NCBI RefSeq assembly: GCF_900111735.1
Contig: NZ_FOHW01000006.1
Span: 62,001-126,000 of the forward strand
From: Pseudomonas graminis
GTDB lineage: Bacteria; Pseudomonadota; Gammaproteobacteria; Pseudomonadales; Pseudomonadaceae
Reading direction: 5' to 3'
Length of the DNA: 64,000 nucleotides
The stretch's first letter is position 1. Each line of letters begins with the position of its first letter. This document shows, one piece after another, positions 30,399 to 40,329 of this stretch. Under the pieces are notes generated by a model. That model was not told the DNA's origin. It ran no database searches and saw nothing but the letters and a program-made list of their open reading frames with translations. The position numbers and the translations under genes were made by a program.

Positions 30399-30686
30399 AT
30401 GGCGCTTGATCGCTCCGACGTGGAAAAAATCGCTCATCTGGCCCGACTGGGCCTCAATGACGCCGATATCCCGCGTACTACTGAAGCACTGAACAGCATT
30501 CTCGGGCTGATTGACCAGATGCAGGCGGTCGATACCTCCGGCATCGAGCCCCTCGCGCATCCCCTTGAAGCCTCGCAACGCCTGCGTGTAGACGCCGTTA
30601 CCGAGATCAATCATCGCGATACCTATCAAGCCATCGCACCAGCGGTCCAAGACGGCCTTTATCTGGTTCCGAAAGTCCTCGACTAA
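30399..30686 (+). CDS. gatC: Asp-tRNA(Asn)/Glu-tRNA(Gln) amidotransferase subunit C
   Basis: Protein of 95 residues ([19 protein letters not shown], and [11 protein letters not shown] at the end). GatC wraps around GatA and stabilises the GatCAB complex that converts Glu-tRNA(Gln) or Asp-tRNA(Asn) to the amidated form. Start at ATG 30399 with GGAGA upstream. First gene of gatCAB. Confidence 0.97.
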   Translation: MALDRSDVEKIAHLARLGLNDADIPRTTEALNSILGLIDQMQAVDTSGIEPLAHPLEASQRLRVDAVTEINHRDTYQAIAPAVQDGLYLVPKVLD

Positions 30687-30701
30687 GGGAATGTGCCTGC
30701 A

Positions 30702-32153
30702 ATGCATCAAATGACTCTGGCAGAGATCGCTCGCGGACTCGCCGATAAAAAGTTTTCCTCCGAAGAATTGACCCGCAATCTGCTGGCGCGCATCGCTCAG
30801 TTGGATCCGCAGCTCAATAGCTTCATTACTGTCACCGAGGACCTGGCGATCACCCAGGCTCAGGCTGCTGACGCCCGTCGCGCGGCAGGCGAAACCGGCG
30901 CACTGCTGGGGGCCCCACTGGCGCACAAGGACCTCTTCTGCACCAAGGGCATTCGCACCAGTTGCGCGTCGAAGATGCTCGACAACTTCAAGGCGCCCTA
31001 CGACGCCACTGTGGTTGCCAGGCTCGCCGCCGCCGGCACCGTGACCCTGGGCAAGACCAACATGGACGAGTTCGCCATGGGGTCGGCCAACGAATCCAGC
31101 CATTACGGCGCGGTGAAAAACCCGTGGAACCTGCAACACGTCCCGGGCGGTTCGTCCGGCGGTTCGGCGGCGGCTGTCGCGGCGCGTCTGCTGCCTGGCG
31201 CCACCGGCACGGACACCGGCGGCTCCATTCGCCAGCCTGCTGCGCTGACCAACCTGACCGGCCTGAAGCCGACTTACGGTCGCGTGTCGCGCTGGGGCAT
31301 GATCGCCTATGCCTCCAGCCTTGATCAGGCCGGCCCGATGGCGCGCACCGCTGAAGACTGCGCGTTGCTGCTGCAAGGCATGGCCGGTTTCGACGTCAAC
31401 GACTCCACCAGCATTGACGAGCCCGTGCCGGATTACAGCGCAGGCCTCAATGCCTCGCTGCAAGGCCTGCGCATTGGCGTACCGAAGGAATACTTCAGCG
31501 CCGGTCTCGACCCGCGCATCGCCGATCTGGTCATGGCCAGCGTCGAAGCGCTGAAAAAGCTCGGCGCCGTGGTCAAGGAAATCAGCCTGCCGAACTTGCA
31601 ACACGCGATTCCGGCTTACTACGTGATCGCGCCGGCCGAGGCTTCTTCCAACCTGTCGCGTTTCGACGGCGTACGCTTCGGCTATCGCTGCGAAGACCCG
31701 AAAGACCTCACCGATCTGTACAAGCGCTCCCGCGGCGAAGGCTTCGGCCCTGAAGTGCAGCGCCGGATCATGGTCGGTGCCTACGCGCTGTCAGCCGGTT
31801 ACTACGACGCTTACTACCTGCAGGCGCAGAAAATCCGCCGCCTGATCAAGAACGACTTCATGAACGCGTTCGCCGAAGTCGACGTGATCCTTGGCCCGAC
31901 CACGCCGAACCCGGCCTGGAAAATCGGCGCCAAGAATGCCGACCCGATCGCCGAGTATCTGGAAGACTTCTATACCATCACCGCTAACCTCGCGGGCCTG
32001 CCGGGCCTGTCGATGCCTGCCGGTTTCGCCGACGGCCTGCCGGTAGGCGTGCAATTGCTGGCGCCGTATTTCCAGGAAGGCCGCTTGCTGAACGTTGCCC
32101 ATCAATATCAGCAAGTAACCGATTGGCACACCCGCTCGCCGGCTGGCTTCTAA
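30702..32153 (+). CDS. gatA: Asp/Glu-tRNA amidotransferase subunit A
   Basis: Protein of 483 residues, amidase-signature family. The Lys-cisSer-Ser triad is visible as K76 (PLAHKDLFC), S151 (PGGSSGGS) and S175 (DTGGSIRQP). It releases ammonia from glutamine and channels it to GatB. Fifteen bases after gatC. The ATG at 30702 is preferred over a GTG three codons upstream. Confidence 0.98.
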   Translation: MHQMTLAEIARGLADKKFSSEELTRNLLARIAQLDPQLNSFITVTEDLAITQAQAADARRAAGETGALLGAPLAHKDLFCTKGIRTSCASKMLDNFKAPYDATVVARLAAAGTVTLGKTNMDEFAMGSANESSHYGAVKNPWNLQHVPGGSSGGSAAAVAARLLPGATGTDTGGSIRQPAALTNLTGLKPTYGRVSRWGMIAYASSLDQAGPMARTAEDCALLLQGMAGFDVNDSTSIDEPVPDYSAGLNASLQGLRIGVPKEYFSAGLDPRIADLVMASVEALKKLGAVVKEISLPNLQHAIPAYYVIAPAEASSNLSRFDGVRFGYRCEDPKDLTDLYKRSRGEGFGPEVQRRIMVGAYALSAGYYDAYYLQAQKIRRLIKNDFMNAFAEVDVILGPTTPNPAWKIGAKNADPIAEYLEDFYTITANLAGLPGLSMPAGFADGLPVGVQLLAPYFQEGRLLNVAHQYQQVTDWHTRSPAGF

Positions 32154-32164
32154 GGAGAAAACAC

Positions 32165-33610
32165 ATGCAATGGGAAGTCGTCATCGGGCTGGAGATTCAC
32201 ACCCAGCTCACCACCCAATCGAAGATTTTCTCCGGTAGCGCCACCACGTTCGGCTCCGAGCCGAATACTCAGGCCAGCCTCGTCGACCTGGGCATGCCCG
32301 GCACGTTGCCGGTGCTGAACAAGGAAGCCGTGCAGATGGCGGTCAAGTTCGGCCTGGCCATCGACGCCGAGATCGGTCAGCACAACGTGTTCGCCCGCAA
32401 GAACTACTTCTACCCGGACCTGCCGAAGGGCTATCAGATCAGCCAGATGGAATTGCCGATCGTTGGCAAGGGGCATCTGGATATCACCCTGGAAGACGGC
32501 ACCATCAAGCGCATCGGCGTGACCCGCGCTCACCTTGAAGAAGACGCCGGCAAGAGCCTGCACGAAGACTACAGCGGCATGACCGGCATCGATCTGAACC
32601 GCGCCGGTACGCCGTTGCTGGAAATCGTTTCCGAGCCGGACATGCGTTCGGCCAAAGAAGCCGTCGCCTACGTCAAGGCGATGCATGCGCTGGTGCGCTA
32701 CCTCGGCATCTGCGACGGCAACATGGCTGAAGGCTCGCTGCGCTGCGACTGCAACGTGTCGATTCGCCCGAAAGGCCAAGTCGAGTACGGGACGCGATGC
32801 GAGATCAAGAACGTCAACTCGTTTCGCTTCATCGAGAAGGCGATCAACAGCGAGATCCAGCGCCAGATCGACCTGATCGAAGACGGCGGCAAGGTCATTC
32901 AGCAGACCCGCCTGTACGACCCGAACACCAACGAAACCCGCGCCATGCGCAGCAAAGAGGAAGCCAACGACTACCGTTACTTCCCCGATCCTGACCTGTT
33001 GCCGGTGATCATCGAAGACGCGTTTCTGGAGCAGACCCGCGCCACCCTGCCGGAACTGCCACCGCAGAAACGCGAGCGCTTTCAGTCGCAGTTCGGCTTG
33101 TCGCTGTATGACGCGAGCGTGTTGGCGTCCAGCCGCGAACAAGCGGACTTCTTCGAGAAGGTCGTCAGCATTTCCGGCGACGCGAAGCTCGCGGCCAACT
33201 GGGTGATGGTCGAGTTGGGTTCGTTGCTGAACAAGCAAGGCGTCGAGATCGACGAGTCGCCAGTCACCGCCGAACAGTTGGGCGGCATGCTGCTGCGCAT
33301 CAAGGACAACACCATTTCCGGCAAGATCGCGAAGATGGTGTTCGAGGGCATGGCCAATGGTGAGGGCAGCGCCGATGAGATCATCGATCAGCGCGGTCTG
33401 AAGCAGGTTACGGACAGCGGCGCCATCGAGTCGATGCTGGACGACGTCCTCGCCGCCAACGCCGAACAGGTCGAGCAATATCGAGCGGCTGATGAAGCCA
33501 AACGCGGCAAGATGTTCGGCTTCTTCGTCGGGCAAGCGATGAAGGCATCGAAAGGCAAGGCCAACCCGGGCCAGGTCAACGAACTGCTGAAGCGCAAGCT
33601 GGAAGGCTGA
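32165..33610 (+). CDS. gatB: Asp/Glu-tRNA amidotransferase subunit B
   Basis: Protein of 481 residues. N-terminal cradle domain ([22 protein letters not shown]), the conserved [39 protein letters not shown] catalytic region split by helices, and a C-terminal YqeY-like tail that grips tRNA ([22 protein letters not shown]). It phosphorylates the misacylated tRNA and transfers ammonia. Start at ATG 32165 after AAGGAGA, 11 bp past gatA. Confidence 0.98.
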   Translation: MQWEVVIGLEIHTQLTTQSKIFSGSATTFGSEPNTQASLVDLGMPGTLPVLNKEAVQMAVKFGLAIDAEIGQHNVFARKNYFYPDLPKGYQISQMELPIVGKGHLDITLEDGTIKRIGVTRAHLEEDAGKSLHEDYSGMTGIDLNRAGTPLLEIVSEPDMRSAKEAVAYVKAMHALVRYLGICDGNMAEGSLRCDCNVSIRPKGQVEYGTRCEIKNVNSFRFIEKAINSEIQRQIDLIEDGGKVIQQTRLYDPNTNETRAMRSKEEANDYRYFPDPDLLPVIIEDAFLEQTRATLPELPPQKRERFQSQFGLSLYDASVLASSREQADFFEKVVSISGDAKLAANWVMVELGSLLNKQGVEIDESPVTAEQLGGMLLRIKDNTISGKIAKMVFEGMANGEGSADEIIDQRGLKQVTDSGAIESMLDDVLAANAEQVEQYRAADEAKRGKMFGFFVGQAMKASKGKANPGQVNELLKRKLEG

Positions 33611-33627
33611 GTGCATTCCCCGCAATG

Positions 33628-33733
33628 ATTGTTCCCACGCTCCGCGTGGGAACACCTGTCTGGACGCTCCGTGTTCGTTATGCGACGCAGAGCGTCACCG
33701 GCTGCGTTCCCACGCGGAGCGTGGGAACGATCA
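33628..33733. repeat. Composite palindromic repeat (CACGCTCCGCGTGG type)
   Basis: Outer arms GTTCCCACGCTCCGCGTGGG and its inverse enclose inner arms GGACGCTCCG / GACGCAGAGCGTC. Same nested plan as at 12468-12577, and better preserved. Confidence 0.8.
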
Positions 33734-33780
33734 GCGATCTGCACGGGAACGATCAACACTTTTTGTAGGGACCCTCCCCC

Positions 33781-34155
33781 ATGCGGCGAATCCTCGGCGC
33801 TTGCGCCCTGCTCTCCTTGCTGGCCGGCTGCGCCAGTGACGGCATCATCGACCCGCACGGTTACAACGCCACCGGCGGCGCCTCGTATTACGGCGCGCAA
33901 CATCACGGTCAGCGCACCGCCAGCGGCGAACGCTTCGACGCCAACTCCCTGACCGCCGCGCACCGGCAATTGCCGTTCGGCACGCGCGTGCAGGTCACCA
34001 ATCTGGACAACGACCGCAAGGTTATCGTCCGTATCAACGACCGCGGCCCGCACACCCGGGGGCGGCTGATCGATGTGTCACGTGCAGCCGCCGCACAATT
34101 GGGTATGCTGCGCAGCGGAACCGCCCAAGTGCGGGTACAAGCCCTCGACGACTGA
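33781..34155 (+). CDS. RlpA-like double-psi beta-barrel lipoprotein
   Basis: Protein of 124 residues. A lipobox LLAGC places the acylated Cys at residue 17. The rest is one double-psi beta-barrel domain with the RlpA pattern GGASYYGAQHHGQRTASGE, LPFGTRVQVTNLDNDR and VRINDRGPHTRGRLIDVS. Full RlpA in Pseudomonas is longer, carries a SPOR domain and cleaves naked glycan strands. This short paralogue lacks SPOR, so septal targeting is not expected. It follows gatB, as its orthologue does in related genomes. Confidence 0.88.
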   Translation: MRRILGACALLSLLAGCASDGIIDPHGYNATGGASYYGAQHHGQRTASGERFDANSLTAAHRQLPFGTRVQVTNLDNDRKVIVRINDRGPHTRGRLIDVSRAAAAQLGMLRSGTAQVRVQALDD

Positions 34156-34227
34156 CTGGTGCCCTGAATTCTCGCCCTAACGAATCTGCCCCTGCCCACG
34201 CTGATCGAGCTGGTCTGCGGCCTGCTG

Positions 34228-35253
34228 TTGATGATCATCGGCGCGCAACTGTCGGTGCGCGCCGCTGTAGCCCTGGCCGCCCTGCTCAAAACCCGCCCGC
34301 TGTTCCTCGGCCTGACCGTCGTCGCGCTGGGCAGCAGTGCCCCGCAACTGGCGGTCGGGCTGCAAGCGGCGTTCACTGACAGCACTGACATTGCGGTCGG
34401 CAGCGTCATCGGCAGCAACATTTTCAACGTGCTGGTGACCCTGGGGCTGTCTGCCCTGATCATCCCGCTGCGCGTGGCACGGCAACTGGTGCGCGTTGAT
34501 CTGCCGCTGATGATCGTGGCCACCGCGCTGGTCGCGGCGCTGGCGTGGAATGGCGAGCTGAGCGCACTGGATGGCGTCGTGCTGTTGCTGGGTATGGCGG
34601 CGTATCTGTTCGTCGTGGTCCGTCAGTTCGCCCACGGCGCGCGGCATGTGCCGAGAACCGACCTTGAGCCGCGCCGGCGCATCTGGCCGTTGCTGGGCAG
34701 ACTCGCGCTGATGGCCTGCGGCCTGGCGCTGCTGACGTTGGGCAGTCATCTACTGGTCGGCGCGGCGGTTTCGGTGGCCCTGGATCTGGGCCTGTCGGAG
34801 CGGGTGATCGGCCTGACCGTGATCGCGGTCGCGACCTCGCTGCCCGCGCTGATGACGTCGCTGGTCGCGGCATTGCGCGGCGAGCGGGATATCGCGGTGG
34901 GCAACATCATCGGCAGCAACCTGTTCAACCTGCTAGGGGTGCTCGGCATCACGGCGCTGATTTCCACCGGGCCGTTGTCGATCTCACCCAATGCGCTGGA
35001 TTTCGATTTGCCGGTGATGCTGGGCGTCGCGGCGCTATGCGTGCCGCTGTTCTATTCGGGGTATCGAATCACCCGGCTGGAGGGGCTGTTGCTGCTCGGG
35101 CTTTACGCGGTGTACGGGCTGCACATCGTTTCGTTTACCACGGGCATGCCCCTGGCCGAGCGGCTGGAGCGTTTGATGATTCACTACGCGCTGCCGGTGA
35201 TTGCGCTGTGTGTCGTCGTGGGGACGGTGCGGGCGTGGCGGCGTCAGCATTGA
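34228..35253 (+). CDS. Calcium/sodium antiporter (CaCA family, YrbG-like)
   Basis: At least 341 residues with ten membrane helices and the two inverted alpha-repeats: GLTVVALGSSAPQLAVG with VGSVIGSNIFNVL, and GLTVIAVATSLPALMTS with VGNIIGSNLFNLLG. It exchanges cations across the inner membrane. The first canonical start (TTG 34228) would cut into helix 1. The open frame continues upstream without ATG or GTG, through LPTLIELVCGLLL, to a stop near 34165. The real start may be a CTG or ATT around 34168-34201, or the gene has lost its start. Confidence 0.82.
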   Translation: MMIIGAQLSVRAAVALAALLKTRPLFLGLTVVALGSSAPQLAVGLQAAFTDSTDIAVGSVIGSNIFNVLVTLGLSALIIPLRVARQLVRVDLPLMIVATALVAALAWNGELSALDGVVLLLGMAAYLFVVVRQFAHGARHVPRTDLEPRRRIWPLLGRLALMACGLALLTLGSHLLVGAAVSVALDLGLSERVIGLTVIAVATSLPALMTSLVAALRGERDIAVGNIIGSNLFNLLGVLGITALISTGPLSISPNALDFDLPVMLGVAALCVPLFYSGYRITRLEGLLLLGLYAVYGLHIVSFTTGMPLAERLERLMIHYALPVIALCVVVGTVRAWRRQH

Positions 35254-35265
35254 GCACTGACAAAT

Positions 35266-35355
35266 TGTAGGAGCGCGCTTGCCCGCGATTGCGGTGGATC
35301 AGCAGACAATGCGCCGACTGACGAAATCTATTCGCGGGCAAGCGCGCTCCTACAG
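35266..35355. repeat. REPIN between antiporter and AEC transporter genes
   Basis: Inverted TGTAGGAGCGCGCTTGCCCG cores separated by about 40 bases, lying between converging genes. Confidence 0.9.
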
Positions 35356-35362
35356 GTCTGAG

Positions 35363-36304
35363 TTAAATCCACCCGCCCCACTGCAGAATGAATATCCCGA
35401 CATTGGTCGTCACCGCCGCGGCCAAGGTGGTCATGACGATGATCGAGGCCGCCAGTTCGTGGTTACCATTGGCCGCGCGGACCATGACGAAACTGGCGGA
35501 CGCCGTCGGCGCGCCGAAGTACAGAAACAGAATCCCCAGCTCGGCGTGACGGAAGCCCAGCAACCAAGCGCCCAGCGTGCAGATCAGCGGCAGCCAGACC
35601 ATCTTCATGAGGCTCGCGCTGATCGCCAGCGTGCCGCTCTCTCGCAACGACTTCAACGACAGCGTGCCGCCGATGCACATCAGCGCCAGCGGCAGGGTCA
35701 TCTGCGCCAGGTAGCTGCCGGACGTGTCGAGCCATTTCGGGAGCGGAATCTGGAAGTAGGCGAACGGCGCGGCAATGACAATGCTGATGATCAGCGGATT
35801 GGCCATGACGCTCTTGGTGATGCTCCACGGGTCGGACTTGATGACCGGGCTGTAGACCGCCAGCACGACTGTGGACAGGGTGTTGTAGAAAAGGATGACC
35901 AGCGCGGCAAGGATCGCACCGAGGGAAATGCCGTAATCGCCATACATGCTCGCGGCCAGGGCGAGGCCGATGACACCGTTGTTGCCGCGAAACGCCCCTT
36001 GGGTGTAAGTGCCACGCTCGGCGAACGGCACGCGGTAAATGGCCCAACCCCACGACAGCGCAAAACCCGCCAGCGTGGCGACGATGAAGTAGATCAGAAC
36101 GCCCGGCTGAAACGCCGCGTGGAGGTCAGCGTGAATGATCCCCAGAAACAGCAGCGCCGGCATGGTGCAGTTGAACACCAGCGAGGAGGCGGTGTGGATA
36201 AAACTGTCGTCGATCCAGCCAACGCGCTTGAGCAACACACCGAGAAACAGCATCGCGAAGACCGGCGCCGTGATGTTCAGGGTTTCCAGAAAGATTGCCA
36301 GCAT
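35363..36304 (-). CDS. AEC family transporter (auxin efflux carrier / malonate transporter type)
   Basis: Protein of 313 residues with about ten membrane helices in two inverted halves. Typical AEC stretches are GAFRGNNGVIGLALA, NPLIISIVIAAPFAYFQIPLP and YFGAPTASASFVMVRAANGN. Bacterial members carry small carboxylates or similar anions; the substrate is not deducible. Start at ATG 36304 (MLAIFLETLN); an ATG three codons upstream is also possible. Single gene. Confidence 0.88.
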   Translation of the reverse strand: MLAIFLETLNITAPVFAMLFLGVLLKRVGWIDDSFIHTASSLVFNCTMPALLFLGIIHADLHAAFQPGVLIYFIVATLAGFALSWGWAIYRVPFAERGTYTQGAFRGNNGVIGLALAASMYGDYGISLGAILAALVILFYNTLSTVVLAVYSPVIKSDPWSITKSVMANPLIISIVIAAPFAYFQIPLPKWLDTSGSYLAQMTLPLALMCIGGTLSLKSLRESGTLAISASLMKMVWLPLICTLGAWLLGFRHAELGILFLYFGAPTASASFVMVRAANGNHELAASIIVMTTLAAAVTTNVGIFILQWGGWI

Positions 36305-36438
36305 GCACACCAAACCCTGAGCCGTCGTTAGGTGGCTAATGATAGGCCAGCGGCGAGGGAAGTGTTACCGGCAATTCAGGTCATCGTACAACCGCAACGT
36401 TCGTCATTCAGATCGGAATGGCGGGGCACCGCTAAACT

Positions 36439-36526
36439 GTAGGAGCGCGCTTGCCCGCGAATGCGTCGTGTCAGTCACCATCAATGTGTTTGAAATACCG
36501 ATTTCGCGGGCAAGCGCGCTCCTACA
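36439..36526. repeat. REPIN between phoD and AEC transporter genes
   Basis: Inverted GTAGGAGCGCGCTTGCCCGC cores separated by about 40 bases. The right arm ends just before the phoD stop. Confidence 0.9.
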
Positions 36527-36536
36527 CGGATTGGCG

Positions 36537-38099
36537 TCAGGCCTGATTGGCCGGTTGCAGCTTCTTCTCGAACACCGAAACCCCGTCCAGGTCCCGCAGC
36601 GTCACGGTCATCTCCCCGCTTTGGCCGTCAATGTTCACCTCACCAAAAAACTGGAAGCCAGCGAACGGCGAGGTGTTCTGCGCCGGCGGAGCCTTCTGGA
36701 ATACCAGCTCAGGCCCGAAGGTCTTGTCGAGGGTGTTAGGCCCATAACTGCCCGCATTCAGCGGCCCGGCGACAAACTCCCAGAACGGGTCGAAATCCTG
36801 AAACACCGCCTGATCCGGGTGGTAGTGGTGAGCCGCGCAGTAATGCACGTCAGCGGTCAGCCAGACGGTGTCGCGGATCTTTTGTTGGCGCAGGAACCCG
36901 AGCAGTTCGGCGACCTCCAGTTCGCGGCCTTTTGGCACGCCGTCGTCTCCGTTGGCGATGGCCTCCCAACGCATCACGCCGGGGCTGATCTCGCCGTCGG
37001 GCACACCGAGGCCGATGGGCATGTCGGCGGCAATGACCTTCCACTGAGCGCCGGAAGCTTGAAGTTCGCGCTTGAGCCAATCCAGTTGCTCGCGGCCGAG
37101 AAACGCGGTGGTCGGCCCGGCCTTGTCGGCCAGATTGGCGTCGTTGCCATCACGGTAGCTGCGCATGTCGAGCACGAACACGTCCAGCATCGGGCCGTAA
37201 GCGATCTTGCGATAGACCCGCCCGCCGTTGTCGGAGCTCTGTAGGCGCATCGGTGCATATTCGAGGAACGCCTGACGCCCGCGCGCCGCCAACAGCTGGA
37301 TGTCTTTGACCTTGTAGCGGTCGTCGAGCTGCTTGCTCGGTGACCAGTTGTTGGTCACTTCGTGGTCGTCCCACTGCCAGATCTGCGGGACCTCGGCGTT
37401 GAAGCGACGCATATTCTCGTCCATCAGGTTGTAGCGGTAGGCGCCCCGGTATTCGTCGAGGGTTTCCGCGACCTTGCTCTTCTCTTCGGTGGTGATGTTG
37501 CGCCAGACGCGCCCGCCTTCGGTGACCACTTCGGCGGGTACCGGGCCGTCAGCGTAAATGGTGTCGCCGCTGTGGATGAAGAAATCCGGCAAGCGCAGGC
37601 GCATGGCTTCATAGATGCGCATGCCACCAATCTCGGGGTTGATGCCGAAGCCCTGGCCGACGGTGTCGCCGCTCCAGACGAAGCGAATGTTGCGGCGATT
37701 GACCGGTACGCTGCGCAGATGACCGAACCAGGGTTCGCTGGCGACGCTGGTCTGCGCGTCTTCGAAGAACACGCGGTAGAAAATGGCTTGATCAGCCGGC
37801 AGGCCGGTCACTTCGACGCGTGCGGTAAAGTCAGTGCGCTGGTCAGCGAGCAGCGAGACCGTGCGGCGGGGGTTGGTGAACATGCTGCGGGTGTCCCATT
37901 CCACCACCATGCGCGCGGGCCGGTCGCTGCGACTCCAGACCAGGGCGCGATCGCCCAGCACGTCGCCGGACTGCACGCCGTCGGTCATCTTCGGGCGGTC
38001 CTTGACTGAGGCGATGACCGCCGGCGCAAGCCCCGGCAACAACAATCCGGCGCCAGCGGCCTGGATGATACGGCGGCGAGTCAGGTCGAACCGGGACAT
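36537..38099 (-). CDS. phoD: Alkaline phosphatase D family protein (PhoD)
   Basis: Protein of 520 residues with a twin-arginine signal (TRRRIIQAAGAGLLLPGLAPA). A PhoD N-terminal fibronectin-like domain (DGVQSGDVLGDRALVWSRSDRPARM) is followed by the metallophosphatase domain with metal-site stretches VWSGDTVGQG, HSGDTIYADGP, WQWDDHEVTNNW and WLTADVHYCAAHHY. It is exported folded and hydrolyses phosphodiesters and monoesters using Ca/Fe. Start at ATG 38099 with AGGAGG upstream. Expected to respond to phosphate starvation, but I see no clear Pho box. Confidence 0.92.
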   Translation of the reverse strand: MSRFDLTRRRIIQAAGAGLLLPGLAPAVIASVKDRPKMTDGVQSGDVLGDRALVWSRSDRPARMVVEWDTRSMFTNPRRTVSLLADQRTDFTARVEVTGLPADQAIFYRVFFEDAQTSVASEPWFGHLRSVPVNRRNIRFVWSGDTVGQGFGINPEIGGMRIYEAMRLRLPDFFIHSGDTIYADGPVPAEVVTEGGRVWRNITTEEKSKVAETLDEYRGAYRYNLMDENMRRFNAEVPQIWQWDDHEVTNNWSPSKQLDDRYKVKDIQLLAARGRQAFLEYAPMRLQSSDNGGRVYRKIAYGPMLDVFVLDMRSYRDGNDANLADKAGPTTAFLGREQLDWLKRELQASGAQWKVIAADMPIGLGVPDGEISPGVMRWEAIANGDDGVPKGRELEVAELLGFLRQQKIRDTVWLTADVHYCAAHHYHPDQAVFQDFDPFWEFVAGPLNAGSYGPNTLDKTFGPELVFQKAPPAQNTSPFAGFQFFGEVNIDGQSGEMTVTLRDLDGVSVFEKKLQPANQA

Positions 38100-38193
38100 G
38101 TTTATCCTCCTCAAGCGAATGCCAAAGAGAGGAAGCTAGCAGCGGATTGTTTGCGGGAGATGACAGGGAACTAGACGGAGGGCTTAACGCAAA

Positions 38194-38520
38194 CCTGTAG
38201 GAGCGCGCTTGCCCGCGAAGGCGCCGGTACATCCAACACATCTTCAGCGCCTGGGATATCGCATTCGCGGGCAAGCGCGCTCCTACAATTGATCGTGTTC
38301 GGCAGCAGAATTCCGAGGCGCACTTAGCCTCCTGTAGGAATGAGCTTGCTCGCGAAGAGGTTGGTACATCCGACACATCTTCAGCGCCAGGCATATCGCA
38401 TTCGCGGGCAAGCGCGCTCCTACAATTGATCGTGTTCGGCCGCGGAATTCCGGGGCGCACTTAGCCCCCTGTAGGAGTGAGCTTGCTCGCGAAGAGGCAC
38501 AAACATCCAACACCTCTCCG
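38194..38520. repeat. Tandem REPIN array, 137-bp period, about 2.4 units
   Basis: Units start at 38194, 38331 and 38468, each with CCTGTAGGA at the same phase. Each of the first two units carries a complete REPIN plus the same flank (ACAATTGATCGTGTTCGG and a GCGCACTTAGCC stretch). The third stops after its first REP arm. Units 1 and 2 differ mainly in the left arm (CGCGCTTGCCCGCG versus GAGCTTGCTCGCG). Confidence 0.9.
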
Positions 38521-38537
38521 CCGGCCGGACCGCGCAG

Positions 38538-38563
38538 TTGTAGGACCGGCTTTAGCCGGGAAG
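38538..38563. repeat. Single REP (ACCGGCTTTAGCCGGGAA type)
   Basis: One palindromic REP core just downstream of the fruA stop, adjacent to the tandem REPIN array. It may serve as the 3'-end structure of the fruBKA mRNA. Confidence 0.75.
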
Positions 38564-38582
38564 AGGCTGGTACGGTCAGCAT

Positions 38583-40313
38583 TTAGGCGCCGGCAGGCAC
38601 CGCGTCCAGCTCTGCGGTTTCAGGCCGTTTCAGCAGCGCGTACAGCACGCCGGTCACGACGCTGCCTGCCACGATCGCCAGCAGGTACAGCAGCGCATGG
38701 TTAATCGCATTCGGGATCAGCAGCACGAACAACCCACCGTGGGGCGCCATCAGTTTGCAGCCGAAGAACATCGACAGCGCACCGGTCAGCGCGCCACCGA
38801 CGATGCTCGCCGGGATCACCCGAAGCGGGTCTTTCGCCGCAAACGGAATCGCGCCCTCGGAGATGAAGCACAGCCCCAGTACGAAGGCCGCTTTGCCCGC
38901 CTCACGTTCGCTCTGCGCAAACTTGCGTCGGGCGATCAACGCCGCGATACCCATACCAATCGGCGGCACCATGCCGGCAGCCATCGTCGCGGCCATCGGC
39001 GCGCCGCTGCTGGAGGCCAGCAAGCCCACGGAGAATGCATAGGACGCCTTGTTGATCGGCCCACCCAGATCCACGCACATCATCGCGCCCAGCAGCACGC
39101 CGAGCAGCACCGCGTTCGCCGTGCCCATGGTATCGAGGAAGTGGGTCAGTCCTTCGAGCATGCCGGCGACAGGCTTGCCTACCACGTAAATCATGACCAG
39201 CCCGGTGAACAGGCTCGCCAGCAGCGGAATGATCAGAATCGGCTTCAAGGCTTCGACACTGGCCGGCAGCTTCGCGTAACGATTGACCGCCCAGGCGCTG
39301 TAGCCCGCCAAGAATCCCGCGATGATCCCGCCAATGAAGCCGGCGCCCAGGGTGCTCGCCAGCAGCCCGCCGATCATCCCCGGCGCAAGGCCCGGACGGT
39401 CCGCGATGGAATAAGCGATGTAACCGGCCAGCAACGGCACCATCAACTGGAACGCCGCGCCCGCGCCGATCTGTTTCAGCGCCGCCGCCAACGTCCCCGG
39501 TTCCTCTGCCGCGTGAATGCCGAACACGAACGACAGCGCAATCAGCAAACCGCCGGCCACCACCATCGGCAACATGAACGACACGCCGGTGAGCAGGTGT
39601 TTGTAGACGCCGGTCTTTTCCTTTTTGGAGGACGCTTTGGATGCCGAAGCGGTGGACTCGACCTCAGCTTCCGCCAGCGCCTTTTTCAGCGTCGCTTCAG
39701 CTTGCTTGAGCGCAATACCGGTGCCGCAGCGATAGATACGCTTGCCGGCGAAACGCTCGGTGGCGACTTCGATATCACACGCCAGCAGCACCACATCGGC
39801 GTCGGCAATGGCCTGGGCGCTGAGCGGATTACGCGCACCGACCGAGCCCTGGGTTTCCACCTGCAGGTCATAGCCGAGCTTTTTCGCCGCCTGCTGAATC
39901 GCCTCGGCGGCCATGAACGTGTGAGCGACGCCGGTCGGGCACGCCGTCACTGCCACCAGACGCGGCTGCGCGCTAGGCGTAGCAGACGGGGCGGACGTCG
40001 CGGTGTGCTCGGTCGCCAGCGCCGCTGCTGAACGCAGAAAGCCATCGGCGTCCTGCAACGCCTGCGCGGGCGTGGCCTGATACAGGCGCTTGCCGGAGAA
40101 GCGCGCCAGGTCCAGCGTGCCGGTGTTGACCACCAACACCCAGTCGGCCGCTTCGATGTCGCCCGGCGACAGTTGCTTCTCAGGATGCCGAGGGTCGTGA
40201 ATCTCGACGCTGGTGCTCCAACCCTGGCGCTGGGCCGCCGCATCCAGCAGACGGGCACTGAGGACGCTGCTGATTTTGCCGTTCGGACAGGCCGTAACGA
40301 TGGCTAACTTCAT
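38583..40313 (-). CDS. fruA: Fructose PTS permease EIIB'BC
   Basis: Protein of 576 residues. An N-terminal EIIB' domain keeps a Cys (C9 in VTACPNG), the main EIIB domain has phospho-acceptor C125 in VAVTACPTGVAHTFMAA, and the EIIC membrane domain runs from about residue 235 to the end (GVSFMLPMVVAGGLLIALSF, GLCFISEGAIPFAAKDP, LMAPHGGLFVLL). It imports fructose as fructose-1-phosphate. Last gene of fruBKA. ATG at 40313 is preferred over the adjacent GTG. Confidence 0.96.
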   Translation of the reverse strand: MKLAIVTACPNGKISSVLSARLLDAAAQRQGWSTSVEIHDPRHPEKQLSPGDIEAADWVLVVNTGTLDLARFSGKRLYQATPAQALQDADGFLRSAAALATEHTATSAPSATPSAQPRLVAVTACPTGVAHTFMAAEAIQQAAKKLGYDLQVETQGSVGARNPLSAQAIADADVVLLACDIEVATERFAGKRIYRCGTGIALKQAEATLKKALAEAEVESTASASKASSKKEKTGVYKHLLTGVSFMLPMVVAGGLLIALSFVFGIHAAEEPGTLAAALKQIGAGAAFQLMVPLLAGYIAYSIADRPGLAPGMIGGLLASTLGAGFIGGIIAGFLAGYSAWAVNRYAKLPASVEALKPILIIPLLASLFTGLVMIYVVGKPVAGMLEGLTHFLDTMGTANAVLLGVLLGAMMCVDLGGPINKASYAFSVGLLASSSGAPMAATMAAGMVPPIGMGIAALIARRKFAQSEREAGKAAFVLGLCFISEGAIPFAAKDPLRVIPASIVGGALTGALSMFFGCKLMAPHGGLFVLLIPNAINHALLYLLAIVAGSVVTGVLYALLKRPETAELDAVPAGA

Positions 40314-40329
40314 CACACTTCCTCTCTTG

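Noticed and set aside
38194..38520. Possible CRISPR array because of regularly spaced repeats
   Set aside because: The repeats are inverted REP arms in a 137-bp tandem unit with near-identical spacers, and no cas genes are present.
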